A model generated the notes under the pieces. That model saw nothing but the letters and a program-made list of their open reading frames with translations. It was not told the DNA's origin and made no database searches. The position numbers were made by a program, and so were the translations under genes. This document shows positions 51,232-60,984 of a stretch of 64,000 bases of DNA, in pieces. This DNA comes from Fistularia commersonii (Eukaryota; Chordata; Actinopteri; Syngnathiformes; Fistulariidae), in assembly GCA_037954325.1 (NCBI GenBank), contig JBBMNZ010000019.1, positions 6,214,501 through 6,278,500 on the forward strand. The letters are read 5' to 3'. Position 1 is the stretch's first letter. Every line of letters starts with the position of its first letter.

Positions 51232-51545
51232 TTGGTTAGCAGGTGTAGCCTGCTATTACACAAGTTAGCATTAGACACTGCAGCACAACTATGGGGTTCT
51301 GCTTTAGGTTGGCTATACTGATCATAATCTAAAAAGCAGTCCTCTTTAAAGTTACTTGTGGTATGGGTTTGTGTGGTCTCATTGACTTTGCCAACTGTAA
51401 AATGTGATCTATGCTTATTCTAAGTGTCTGCCCAAGCACAGCCATTGTCTACAGAATACCACTTTCTGTTCTTCATAGTCATGAGTAGTATTTCATGATG
51501 GCTGTTGCACTTGTTCACAGGGGCTGAAGTGATGTAATTGATTTC
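51232..51545 (+). pseudogene. Decayed 5' end of a fourth ZPAX-like gene
   Basis: The leader 'ttggttagcaggtgtag' and 'gcattagacactgc' (51232-51282) matches the gene C leader 'ttggttagcgggtgtag ... ctttagacaccac'. An ATG follows at 51291. The segment 51371-51414 (tgtggtctcattgactttgc, aaaatgtgatct) matches exon 2 of gene B. The segment 51475-51530 (tagtcatgagtagtatttca, tgatggctgttgcac, caggggctga) matches exon 3 of gene B, but its frame carries TAG where B has an Arg codon, and a second stop (TGA) further on. No later exons are found before gene B's 3' end, so this is a truncated relic. Confidence 0.7.
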
Positions 51546-51730
51546 AGATCAATAACAGTTTGCAAACTCATGCACATCTTTTAAATTTACAGCCTATCCA
51601 TTTCCAGGCAAAATTGTTAAACTCGAAAACACTGCCAACTGTTAATCCTGTTGTGCAGTTCCCAGGGAAGACTATAACATTTTATATTTGGCATGAGTAC
51701 AAACTACAGAAGGAGTGTACAAGTATATAC

Positions 51731-51736
51731 TTTATT
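51731..51736 (-). other. Gene B polyadenylation signal
   Basis: AATAAA on the minus strand, 94 bases beyond the gene B stop codon at 51830-51832. It supports the choice of last exon. Confidence 0.65.
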
Positions 51737-51829
51737 TGATTTCTTTTAAAAACTCAAGCTGCAGGGTACACCCTTCGCACAGATCCTTGAACACCTGCTT
51801 GAGACAGACCATTTTAGGACACATCGCCA

Positions 51830-54800
51830 TCAAATTTGATGAGGGCCGACACACAACAAGTACAGACCTTGCTTGGAGAGCCTTTGAGAGGGGAAGACTC
51901 GGATTTGCCGAACAGGAGGGTGGTAAGCTTGCTTTACCGACGTAGCCCTCAGAGGGAGTCTTATCGCGGACCCAGCTCGCATAGTGAGTTCTGTTGTGGC
52001 CACAGGGGGTTGAACTGTTGTAGGGTGCTCAGAGGGAGACTCCAAACCTGAAGTCAGACCAGTTAGTAAAATGTTGACCAACAGCTATTGGGTTTGATCA
52101 GAAACCACCCACCTTTGGTTTTGTTGGCAGAACCAAGGATGAGGCCCTTGCCAGGAGTATCAGATTCAAACCTGTACACTGAGAAGAGCCGATGGAGCCC
52201 AGCCAGAGGATACATACACTGCAGGGTCACGCTGCCAGAGGAGGCGAGTTAGCCATTATTTGACGGATCAAGTTGCCAAATACATGTTGGGGTTGGACAA
52301 GCAATACACACCTATCAACAGCTGTAGAAACTGCATGGTTTCCCACAGGCCTGGCATTCTGGTTGTGGAAGACTTCATTTTCGTAGATGACGTACTCATC
52401 CCAAAGCTGCCCACACAAAAGTAATTTATTGTCTCTTTAACTGTGCAGCAAAGTGTCAAGTATGACAAAGATAAGGCTACCTTGACTTTGGATCCACAGC
52501 TGTTGAGGGGAAAAGAGAAGAGTGCCCTGGTGCCATTGGTCTCCTTGGGGACACAGAGCTGGTCTCTGAGGTTTGTTCTTGCTGCAGTTCCTCCGGTTGG
52601 GATGACCAGAGACAGGTCAGCCACCACAGTTATCCTCCCATCAGCTGAACAAACTACAAACAGGCAGGTTTGTCAGCAACACATGAGCTCTAGCCGAACA
52701 AGTTGCATTATGTGTACCTATCACTTCAGTTGGAGAAAAATGACAAGTCTTGACAGTTGAACCGTGGACCTCGGAGGTTTCCTGGTCTCTCACAAGGATC
52801 TCAAAAGTGGCGGAAAATCCGTTCAGCGAGATGTTCTACAAAGCATTTTTGATCAGCCAATGCCTAGTTATGTAAAGGTCCCAGATGTTAAGTCTGCTCA
52901 CCTCATATTCATAGCCAAGAGCAGAGAGTGGCACATATAGCTGCAGACTCTGACTATCATTAGTCAGGATGTAGCCATGCTCGCACGCCAGGTCTGAGGT
53001 CAGGGGATCCGGGCCGATGCTGAAGTACCACATATAGTCAAAAGGCTGGTAGTCCAGTTTGAAGGTAATACCAGACTCCGAGCAAACCGCATTGAAAGCT
53101 GGAAAGGCTGTCAGATGCACAATAAATGCTCTGCACACTGATCAGATGACAGCTTTAAAAACAAAAGCTTACTTACACACAGCCGTTAGAGTTGTGACCG
53201 TTGTAAAGTGGTAATATGGTTCATTCTCTGGCAGAACATTCAGTGTGTAGTTTATGTCCAAGCTATGCTGAATGCCCGCATCTTTCAGAAACTGGGAGAT
53301 AGACCAGTCAAGATTAAAATTCTCACTAGTAGATTTCAGTTAAAGAATTCAGTTTAGGCAATACATGCCTGCTGAATGACTACTGGGTCATTTAGAGGCA
53401 CCCTCAGAGTATAACCACGGGTGTTGTTGGGATGAACGGATTCTGAAACAGTGCATGTACTCTTATTAAACGGTAGCCGGAATTCTTGCTCATTCAGCTG
53501 CACAGCTACCAACTCCACATCTTCAGGGACATCTCCGAGGTAAACCGTAAACACGTGTTCCTCAGGATCGGTTTCTTAAAAAAAAAAAAAAAAAAATAGG
53601 CCATTAGGTTGCGGGTACAAGAATGTAGGCAAGTTGTCCACTAACTTACGGTTTTCAGTAAAAACCGGGCGTAGCATCAGAGGTGTGTCCAACTCCCTGT
53701 GTAAACGGATTCTGCTGTCCAGATGAAACCCATCCATGGAGAGCTGCTCCAGGTAGAGCCGAAAGCTATAGTATTCATAGAGCTCTTCATCAACAACACT
53801 CTACAAAGAATACATACAATAGTTCAACGCCTCAGTCATGATCACCTAAACTGAGCCGCTTTGAATATGCAAGTCATCTGACCTTCCTGTAGCTCCCCTC
53901 AGAATTGTAGGGGATGCTGATTCGGAAGGTTTTATTGTGTTTCTCAACAATGTAGCCTCGGTCCTCTGCGACAGGCAGGTCAACAAGTTCTCCATTAACA
54001 CCGATGTTGACCTCCGTGCTATAAAGTCCAGACACCAGTGGGTGCGGCATCTCAGGAGTTTCCCATGTCAAGTATCCATGTTCATCGTATGAGCCATCAT
54101 CTGTTGATAGAAATGTTGATTTGTCACAGAACAAGACTGCTGTACACCCATTGCAATACTGACCCATGGAGCAAGCTGCCAAGAGGTCCACCAGGATGAC
54201 AACCCAGCTTGGTCTGGAGAAGAGGGTAGCGTGAACCACCTGCATTGGCACACCATTCACCTGGTGAAAGGTTTATTAGAACCGGTTTAACTAAAATACT
54301 TTAAAAAAAGTGTGGCAATTAGGAGACAGCGTTAATCTTCCAAATACTAATTTACCATCGTGCTGATTGCATCGGGTTGTCCATACGGTGTACGAAATAC
54401 AAGTCTTCCAGGAGTCAAGTCAAACACGTAACGGTGGTCTCTAGCTTCAGAAAGGTTCATAGGGATCATCTCTTGCTCCCGGAACATCCCCTGCCAGTCC
54501 TCAGTGTCTGATTTATAGGCCTAGAAGTGTGATTATTGAAACTTTCAAGTAAGAAGAATTCCATATTCCTTGTATAGATAAATGATTAAGGCAGTAAAAA
54601 CCACACAGTTTTGATTGCGACGTCCCAGTCTTCTTTTTGGGTTCTGCGTGGACACGCATTCAAACGCCTTACAGATACCTACAACATACGCAGTATTAAC
54701 ATGCATCAGAAATATGTGGATGAAGTGTTTTGATGGAACCTTACCTCCATGTAATTTTGCTCACAGGTCACCTCTCTGGGCGACCAGGGTAAGAGGAGTG

Positions 54801-55603
54801 AACAGGTTTTGCTCAAAGAATAAGCAGCCTTGTTTCCCTCATGCATCACAATCAGATTGAAACTGAATGAGAATATCTCATCATCCTGAAACCCCAATGG
54901 CCATAATTTTAGAAAAGTAGTGATTTGCACAAACTTATACCTACGTTGACCAGGAAAACAGGGCCGGTGTACATACTGTGTTGTCAGTGTGGCAGCTGAA
55001 GTAAGAAGCTCGCAACTCCACTTGGCCCATCAGAGGAAGAACTTGGACACTGTAGCCACACTCGGCTGCATACCGCTCAGTAATGGGGTAAACACCTGTC
55101 ACGTCTGCAGAGTCAGAAGGTCTTTTTCAATAAATTACAGTTCTACCAACACTCAGAAGGTGAGGGACTCCTTGTTTTAGCTCTAACTCTCATGCCAAAA
55201 GCTTGACAGAGGAAATTTAGGGAAAAACAAAAGGTCAAGAATTTTTATTTACAGGCGTTTCCCAACTGATACCATATTAAAGATTACATCACTTACCAAC
55301 AGCCTCGAAGTAAGATACAGCCCCAGTGAATGAGAGATCAACAGCTATCATGAAATATCGCTCATGACACTCCATATTAAGAACACCTACAACAAAGTGG
55401 AATTAAGAGTGAATTGACAATTGGGAGGATGCTTAGGGAGCTATTTCTTACCATCAGGAACAGGATCACATTTTGCAGAGACAAACAATGACAAAAGTGA
55501 AGCCACACTGAAAGACAGAAACAGGAAACATTGAAACACAAACAGCTATTTACATATTTACATAACGTTGAACTCCCTACCAAAGAAAAAAAACAAGTGC
55601 CAT
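51830..55603 (-). CDS. Zona pellucida-like egg envelope glycoprotein, ZPAX type (gene B)
   Basis: Eighteen coding exons, minus strand: 55603-55581, 55507-55452, 55386-55297, 55104-54977, 54885-54745, 54678-54607, 54520-54356, 54260-54164, 54100-53883, 53800-53650, 53574-53369, 53291-53177, 53107-52902, 52835-52718, 52653-52481, 52406-52312, 52231-52113, 52047-51830; 2391 bases, 796 residues. A signal peptide (MALVFFLCVASLLSLFVSA) spans exons 1-2. Body motifs: MECHERYFMIAVDL, YFSCHTDN, WSPREVTCEQNYMEV, LVFRTPYGQPDAIS, KLDYQPFDYMWYFSIG. The ZP-N-like end has four cysteines (VCSADGR, DQLCVP, NSCGSK, LQCMYPLAG), followed by a Thr/Pro-rich tail. The exon at 53369 is followed by GC instead of GT. 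Exon 6 has a weak donor (GTGTGG) and the last exon could be shorter, so the C-terminus is the least certain part. ZPAX is a family guess. Confidence 0.82.
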
Positions 55604-56044
55604 GTCTACTGGTGTGTTAGCAGTGTCTAAAGCTAGCCTATCTGCTAGCAAACTACACCTGCCAAACAACACAAACTAAAGTTGAGTGCTTGCTTGGCTT
55701 TTCCAGCTGCAACTGACAACCTTGTGTTTCATCTGCCATATCACCTTTTAAACATCCGGTGCTTCACCGACCAATCCGACGTAACAACAGCATCTAGTGC
55801 TAATCAAAGCAATCAAACCCCCCAATCAGATGCAGGTGTTGAGCCAGGCCATGCTCCATAACCAGCCAGGCCCAAAGTACTGACTTATAAAAGCTGTTGC
55901 AGGAAGTGGCACAATGTGTGTCACTTTGGCTCAGATAGCCCAAGCGCGTGGTCAGCTGTAGCATCTGTTGGTTAGCGGGTGTAGTTTGCTGGCAGACTGG
56001 CTGGCTTTAGACACCACAAAACCACCAACAACATATCAGTGGTT
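55604..56044. promoter_or_regulatory. Bidirectional promoter between ZP genes B and C
   Basis: 440 bases separate the two start codons. TATAAAA at 55886-55892 (+) lies about 155 bases from the gene C ATG. TTTAAAA on the minus strand at 55746-55752 lies about 145 bases from the gene B ATG. A CCAAT (55770-55774) sits between them. The leaders are inverted copies of each other: gene C 'gggtgtagtttgctggcaga' and gene B (minus) 'caggtgtagtttgctagcag', both followed by 'ggct(g/a)gctttagacac'. Confidence 0.6.
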
Positions 56045-59000
56045 ATGGCTATAAATTTTTTGCATGGGTAAAATGCTATGAAAAGTTCTGTACAATTGTG
56101 GAGCTAAACTTGAAATAGTGTTTCTGTGTAACCTGTGCTTTGTCTTGCAGTGTGGTTTTACTTCTCTCTCTCTGGTCAAATGTGAAACTTGCTTCTGGTA
56201 TTCCTGATGGTAATGGAAGTATTTCACTGCTCATTTTAAATGCTATCATTTCCCTGACACTATAACATTTATTTTTAGGATTAGTTGAAATGGAGTGTCA
56301 TGACCGCTACTTCATGATAGCTGTTGATCTTGTTCTTGCTGGAGGTGAACCACAATTTGAAGCTGTCGGTGAGTCTCGTCTTCCCACTTAATTGCGATTG
56401 CTGCGTATTTGAATTTAAGCCTGTTTAAGCTCACCTGCGTTGCAGTTTGACTCTTAACTGGTCATATCTTTAGACCGAGCAGGTATCTATCCTATCACTG
56501 AGCAATATGCGGCTAGGTGTGGCTACAGTGTTATTGTTTACCCTGATCATGTGGAGCTCCGGGCTTCTTACTTCAGCTGTCATACGGACAAAGTAAGTCC
56601 AATGACAAAGCTTTTGACTGCTAAACTGTCTTTGGAAAACTCTTCAATACCGCAAGGACACCCTTTTACTTTTGTAACTCCACTCAATTTTTCAGGACGA
56701 TGACGTGTTTATGTTCAGCTTTAACTTGCGATTGATCAATGACGATGCTAAGTCTTCATATGCTTTGAACAAAACCTGCACTCCCACGATGCCCTTGTCT
56801 CCCAGAGAGGTTGCCTGTGAGGTCAACTACATGGAGGTGCGCTTGTATCAAAGTTTGATCAAACTCTTGGAAAAGTATCTGAAATTTAAAAAGGTTTATT
56901 GCCCTGCAGGTGTCCCTGACGAGTGAAGTCGCTTGTTCATCCAAGACTAAGTCGGTGGACTGGAATAACTTAAAACTGGTAGGTTAAAATCCTTGAACTA
57001 ACTGCTCATTGTGGTCATTTCTCATTTGAATAACTCCCCTCCAGGCCCATAGCTCAACCACATCAGACTGGCACGTTATTTTCCATAAAGCTGGAGAAAC
57101 GTTATCTTTGAGTAACCTCACTGAAGCTCGCGGGCAGGGCTACATGTTTGACCTGAGCAGTGACCGGCTTGTGTTTCGTACGCCCTATGGACAACCTGAC
57201 TCAATCAGCACAATGGTAAATTATTTGATAAATCCCAGCAACTTCTTTCGAGTCAAAACATGGTCGAACTAGTTTTGGATTTTCTCTCCAGGTGAATGGT
57301 GTGCCAGTAGAGGTGGTTCATGCAAGTCTGTTCTCAAGACAAAACTGGGTGGTCCTCATGGTGGACCTGGTGGCCGCCTGCTCCATGGGTCAGTAATTTT
57401 GAAATTCTCAGACTTAAACAAATTTTTTCAAAATTTGTTTCTCCAACAGATGCTGGTTCATATGATGAAAGTGGCTACATGGTTTTCGAGACCCCTGAGG
57501 TGCTTTACCCAGGTCTTGAGAGCACAAAGGTCCAAATTGGACTGGATGGTGAACTTGTAGAGCAGACTGTTGCAGAGGAGAGAGGCTATATCATGGAGAC
57601 GCTCAACAATGCGATCCAGATCAGAGTCCCCTTTATCACTGAAGGATACAGAAAGGTCAGATGTTCTGCAATGGCTTGATCAATGTGTGATTCACTCCTT
57701 ACAGTAGGATGAAAAGCATCAAATTGATTCTAGTAACTAAGGTCTTGTTGCACACTTGGCTTTTTTTTTCCCCTCCCCAGAGCTCTGTGACTGATGCCCT
57801 TTATGAATTTTACACAGTTGGGCTCTACTTTGAGCAAGTCTTAGCAGATGAGGACGGTACAAAGACCAGACTTCGTTTTCACAGGATACTCAAAACCCCC
57901 CTGATTCCATACGAAATTACAAATCTCGATCAAACCCTTCCTGTGGATGAGGTGTTCACGGATTGCCTCCACAATGTTCCAACAGACATGGAATTGATTG
58001 CTGTAAATATAAATGGACAAGACTTGGAATTACCACTTTCAAACCAAACAGACTATACGATCTCAAAGATTTTGCAACCTATTAACACCTATAACTACTA
58101 CCTGCAGTTGCCCTTCCGCGCTCCAATTGTTGTCCAGCAGGTAATTTTTTTTTTTTTTTTTTTTTTTTTTTGAAAGGTTCAAAACATTATCCATTTCAAT
58201 CCATGGCACGTTCAGTCATAAATGTTACTATTTCCTAGTATTCAAAAGAAAATTCAGCCATGGTGTATAGCTTGAACATCAACTACACACTGCTCGTTCT
58301 ACCAGAGAAGAAACTATATTACCACTTTACAACGGTTACGGCTCTAACACCTGTGTGTAAGTAACTTTTCATTGTTTAGCACGTGTCTGAGTGAGCGGAG
58401 AACTGACTGTTTGTCTGACAGCCCCTCCAGCTTTTGATGCGGTTTGCTCAGCGTCTGGAATTGACTTCAAATTGGACTACCAGCCTTTTGACTACATGTG
58501 GTACTTCAGCATCGGCTCCGAGCCCCTGACGTCAGATCTGGCATCCCAGTACGGCTTCATCCTAACTAATGATAGCCAGAGTCTGCAGCTGTATGTGCCG
58601 CTCTCAGCTCCTGGCTATGTATACAAGGTGAGAACCACTTTGTCTCCTAACTTGACAAGGAGATGGATAACCAAAGTTTTTTTTTTTTTGTAGGACATCT
58701 CACTGGAAGGATTTTCTGGCGTGTTTGAAATCCTTGTGAGAAACCAGGAAACCTCAGAGGTCCAGACGTCGACAGTCAAGACTTGCCGATTTTCTACACC
58801 TGAAATGATAGGTACGCATGATACAACTAGATATCTTGGCTGGATCTTGTGTAGCTGACTACCATTTGTTTTGTAGTATGCTCAACTGATGGGAGGATGA
58901 CCGTGGTGGCTGACCTGTCTCTGGTCATCCCAACCGGAGGGACTGCAACAAGAACAAACCTCAGAGATCGGCTCTGCGGCCCCAAGAAGACCAATGGCAC

Positions 59001-59636
59001 CAGAGCACTCTTCTCTTTTCCACAAAATATATGTGGCTCCATTGTTATGGTAGTAAACAAAACAAGCAAATTAGATCAGCTTGTATCTCTTTCTAAAATT
59101 CAAATTCTTTCAGCTTGGCAAGGAAACTGTGACTTATCAAAATGAGATTTCCTACAGTCGGCGATTGAACACTCCCTTCCACAATGCCAAGGAGAGGTGT
59201 GTGTTCTTTTGAGTAATTGCATTGCTCCTCAAGCTTTTTGGTCAATATTGACATGGTTTTGGTCCTGTAGGGTGGTGATACGGTGTACGTATGCGCTGGC
59301 CGGACTCAATCGTCTATTCTTGACGTACAGATTTGAGTCCGACAGTGTCGGTGTTGGCAAAATAATCCACACTACACAGCAAACGGGTAAGACAGTTGTC
59401 AAGTGATTTTTATTTTTGATGAGCATTTACCGACTAAATCTGCTTTGGTTTCGCCCCCGACAGAACCTGCCACAACCACGAGACCTATTGTGAAGCCGAC
59501 CTCTGCAAAATGTACTGTCACTGAAGTTTTGCTCATGAATCTAATCGTGCAACAGTTTTTAAATGTTTGTCTCTCCACAGGTGACCCACAATTGCGTAGC
59601 AAAAGGAATGCCGCCAAAATTTTGAAGGAATTTTAA
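56045..59636 (+). CDS. Zona pellucida-like egg envelope glycoprotein, ZPAX type (gene C)
   Basis: Eighteen coding exons: 56045-56067, 56151-56209, 56279-56368, 56474-56592, 56696-56836, 56910-56978, 57045-57215, 57292-57388, 57450-57655, 57781-58140, 58239-58356, 58422-58627, 58694-58811, 58877-59049, 59114-59196, 59271-59386, 59464-59511, 59581-59636; 2253 bases, 750 residues. A signal peptide spans exons 1-2 (MAINFLHGVVLLLSLW). Motifs shared with gene B: MECHDRYFMIAVDL, SPREVACEVNYMEV, LVFRTPYGQPDSIS, KLDYQPFDYMWYFSIG. The C-terminal ZP-N-like module has VCSTDGRMTVVADLSLVIP and ends VVIRCTYALAG, then a Thr/Pro linker and a basic tail. RSKR near the end is a furin-type consensus. No ZP-C or transmembrane segment is seen. 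Exon 10 equals exons 10 plus 11 of gene B, so one intron is missing here. A close inverted paralogue of gene B; ZPAX is a family guess. Confidence 0.84.
58147..58171. repeat. Poly-T tract in gene C intron 10
   Basis: About 25 thymines immediately after the donor of exon 10. Confidence 0.9.
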
Positions 59637-59640
59637 ATTG

Positions 59641-59646
59641 AATAAA
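59641..59646 (+). other. Gene C polyadenylation signal
   Basis: AATAAA only four bases after the stop codon, implying a very short 3' UTR, as seen in some fish egg-coat genes. An AT-rich stretch follows. Confidence 0.55.
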
Positions 59647-59735
59647 ATAATTTTTGCATAAATTATTCTTTTTGTATAAATAAGGAATATTGGGATTTCC
59701 AGCAGCACACCTTTATGACCTATTGCCAACAGTGT

Positions 59736-59755
59736 GGGGGGGGGGGGGGGGGGGG
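59736..59755. repeat. 20-base homopolymer G tract
   Basis: Uninterrupted run of guanines. A candidate quadruplex-forming site or assembly-sensitive homopolymer. Confidence 0.9.
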
Positions 59756-59869
59756 TTATATATATTGCTGCATCGGGCCACATGCAAATGACAGCATGAA
59801 GTTTCGGAATTCTAGTAGGCATCTGTTAAGATTGGGGAGGCCTTAATAAATTGAAGGTTGGGCTGACGC

Positions 59870-60325
59870 CAACACTTTAGTTTTATTTGTATTTCTTATC
59901 CTCCCTCCTTCCTACTATTATGTTTTACTTGAAACTCTGGTGTGTGTGTTGCATGGCTATGCCCAATGGGAGACCTGTTTGATAATATTAGGAAAAGATC
60001 CTGGCTTTTTTTTTTTTTTTTTTTTTTTTTTACTCTGAATTCCTCCTTTTAGGAGACTTGTTTAGTGCCATCATATGCAATTTTGTTTTCAACGTCCAGT
60101 GCCAAACTGGCAGCTTCTGCTCAAAGACTCTGGAGCTTTTTAATTCCTCTTCCGTCAGCCAAAGGGAATATTCAAACCTTTGTACTTTTTAAGACCTTAA
60201 AACACTTTATAGCCTCGACTTTGACACTTTAGTTTTATTTGTATTTCTTATTCTCCCTCCTTCCTTTTATGTTTTACTTGAAACTCTGGCACAACAATAT
60301 CCTTCGGAATAAATAAAGTTCTAAT
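59870..60325 (+). repeat. Two tandem LINE 3'-end fragments
   Basis: 'ctttagttttatttgtattt', 'cttatcctccctccttc' and 'tgttttacttgaaactctgg' occur at 59875-59940 and again at 60226-60290. The second copy continues with 'cacaacaatatccttcgg' and 'aataaataaagttct', the same 3' end found reversed at 29658-29815. A T run of about 26 lies at 60007-60032. Confidence 0.55.
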
Positions 60326-60442
60326 TTCTTTGCTGCTGCCAAGAGCTATCCCCCCCAACCTTCATGCACAGAAGTGTCTCTGCAGGAGGGGCTTCCACCC
60401 CCCCCCAAAAAAAACCCCTTCCTGTCCTCATCCACCCCAACG

Positions 60443-60523
60443 TGACGTCACAGACAGACATGCCCCTTTGTGTCGTCACAGCTCGGAGGTTTGAGACGTC
60501 ACACTCACCGCTATGTGACGTCA
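60443..60523. promoter_or_regulatory. Cluster of CRE-like sites upstream of the gene at 60985
   Basis: Perfect TGACGTCA at 60443-60450 and 60516-60523, plus one-mismatch copies TGTCGTCA at 60471-60478 and AGACGTCA at 60494-60501. Start-to-start spacings are 28, 23 and 22 bases. A TATA-like 'gcataaaca' follows near 60530 and a GC-rich leader with donor at 60642/60643 (TTCAG/GTAGAG). Confidence 0.6.
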
Positions 60524-60984
60524 CCCCAGCATAAACACATCTAGGCGACGACAGCCTGTTCGCCACTCAGACGGAACACGCAAACCCCCCACGACGGACG
60601 CACCCCACGGAAGCGCGGCGCTGAAATCCCACGACAATTCAGGTAGAGGATGCGGTCAAGTCGCGGCGGGGCATCGTTTGTAAGGCGCGACTGTAGAAGA
60701 GCCCGACCGACAGGGGGCGCTGTTTCTCCCTAAACATAATTCTCGATCCGAAAAAAGTCGCCGAACTACCGTTTGACTACCTAAAAGCTGCAAAAAAACA
60801 AAAAAATCCAACCATGAACCACTGTGAGGGAGTTTTACCTGTAAGTTTGAAGGCGTCTCTTCCATGTCTGCGTTGAGTTGTGTTTATTTTCTTTTTAACA
60901 GGCCCTTGTTTCGTCCCCAAACAGAGAGCCGGTCGAGCCGTGCTGCCCTCCTCCTCCGGCCGGTGCCTGCAGCACCCTTCCCTC

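Noticed and set aside
60814..60840. ATG with a following GTAAGT as an alternative first coding exon of the 60985 gene
   Set aside because: Joining it to 60902 gives a frame that meets a stop in the next exon; it is out of phase with the real coding frame.
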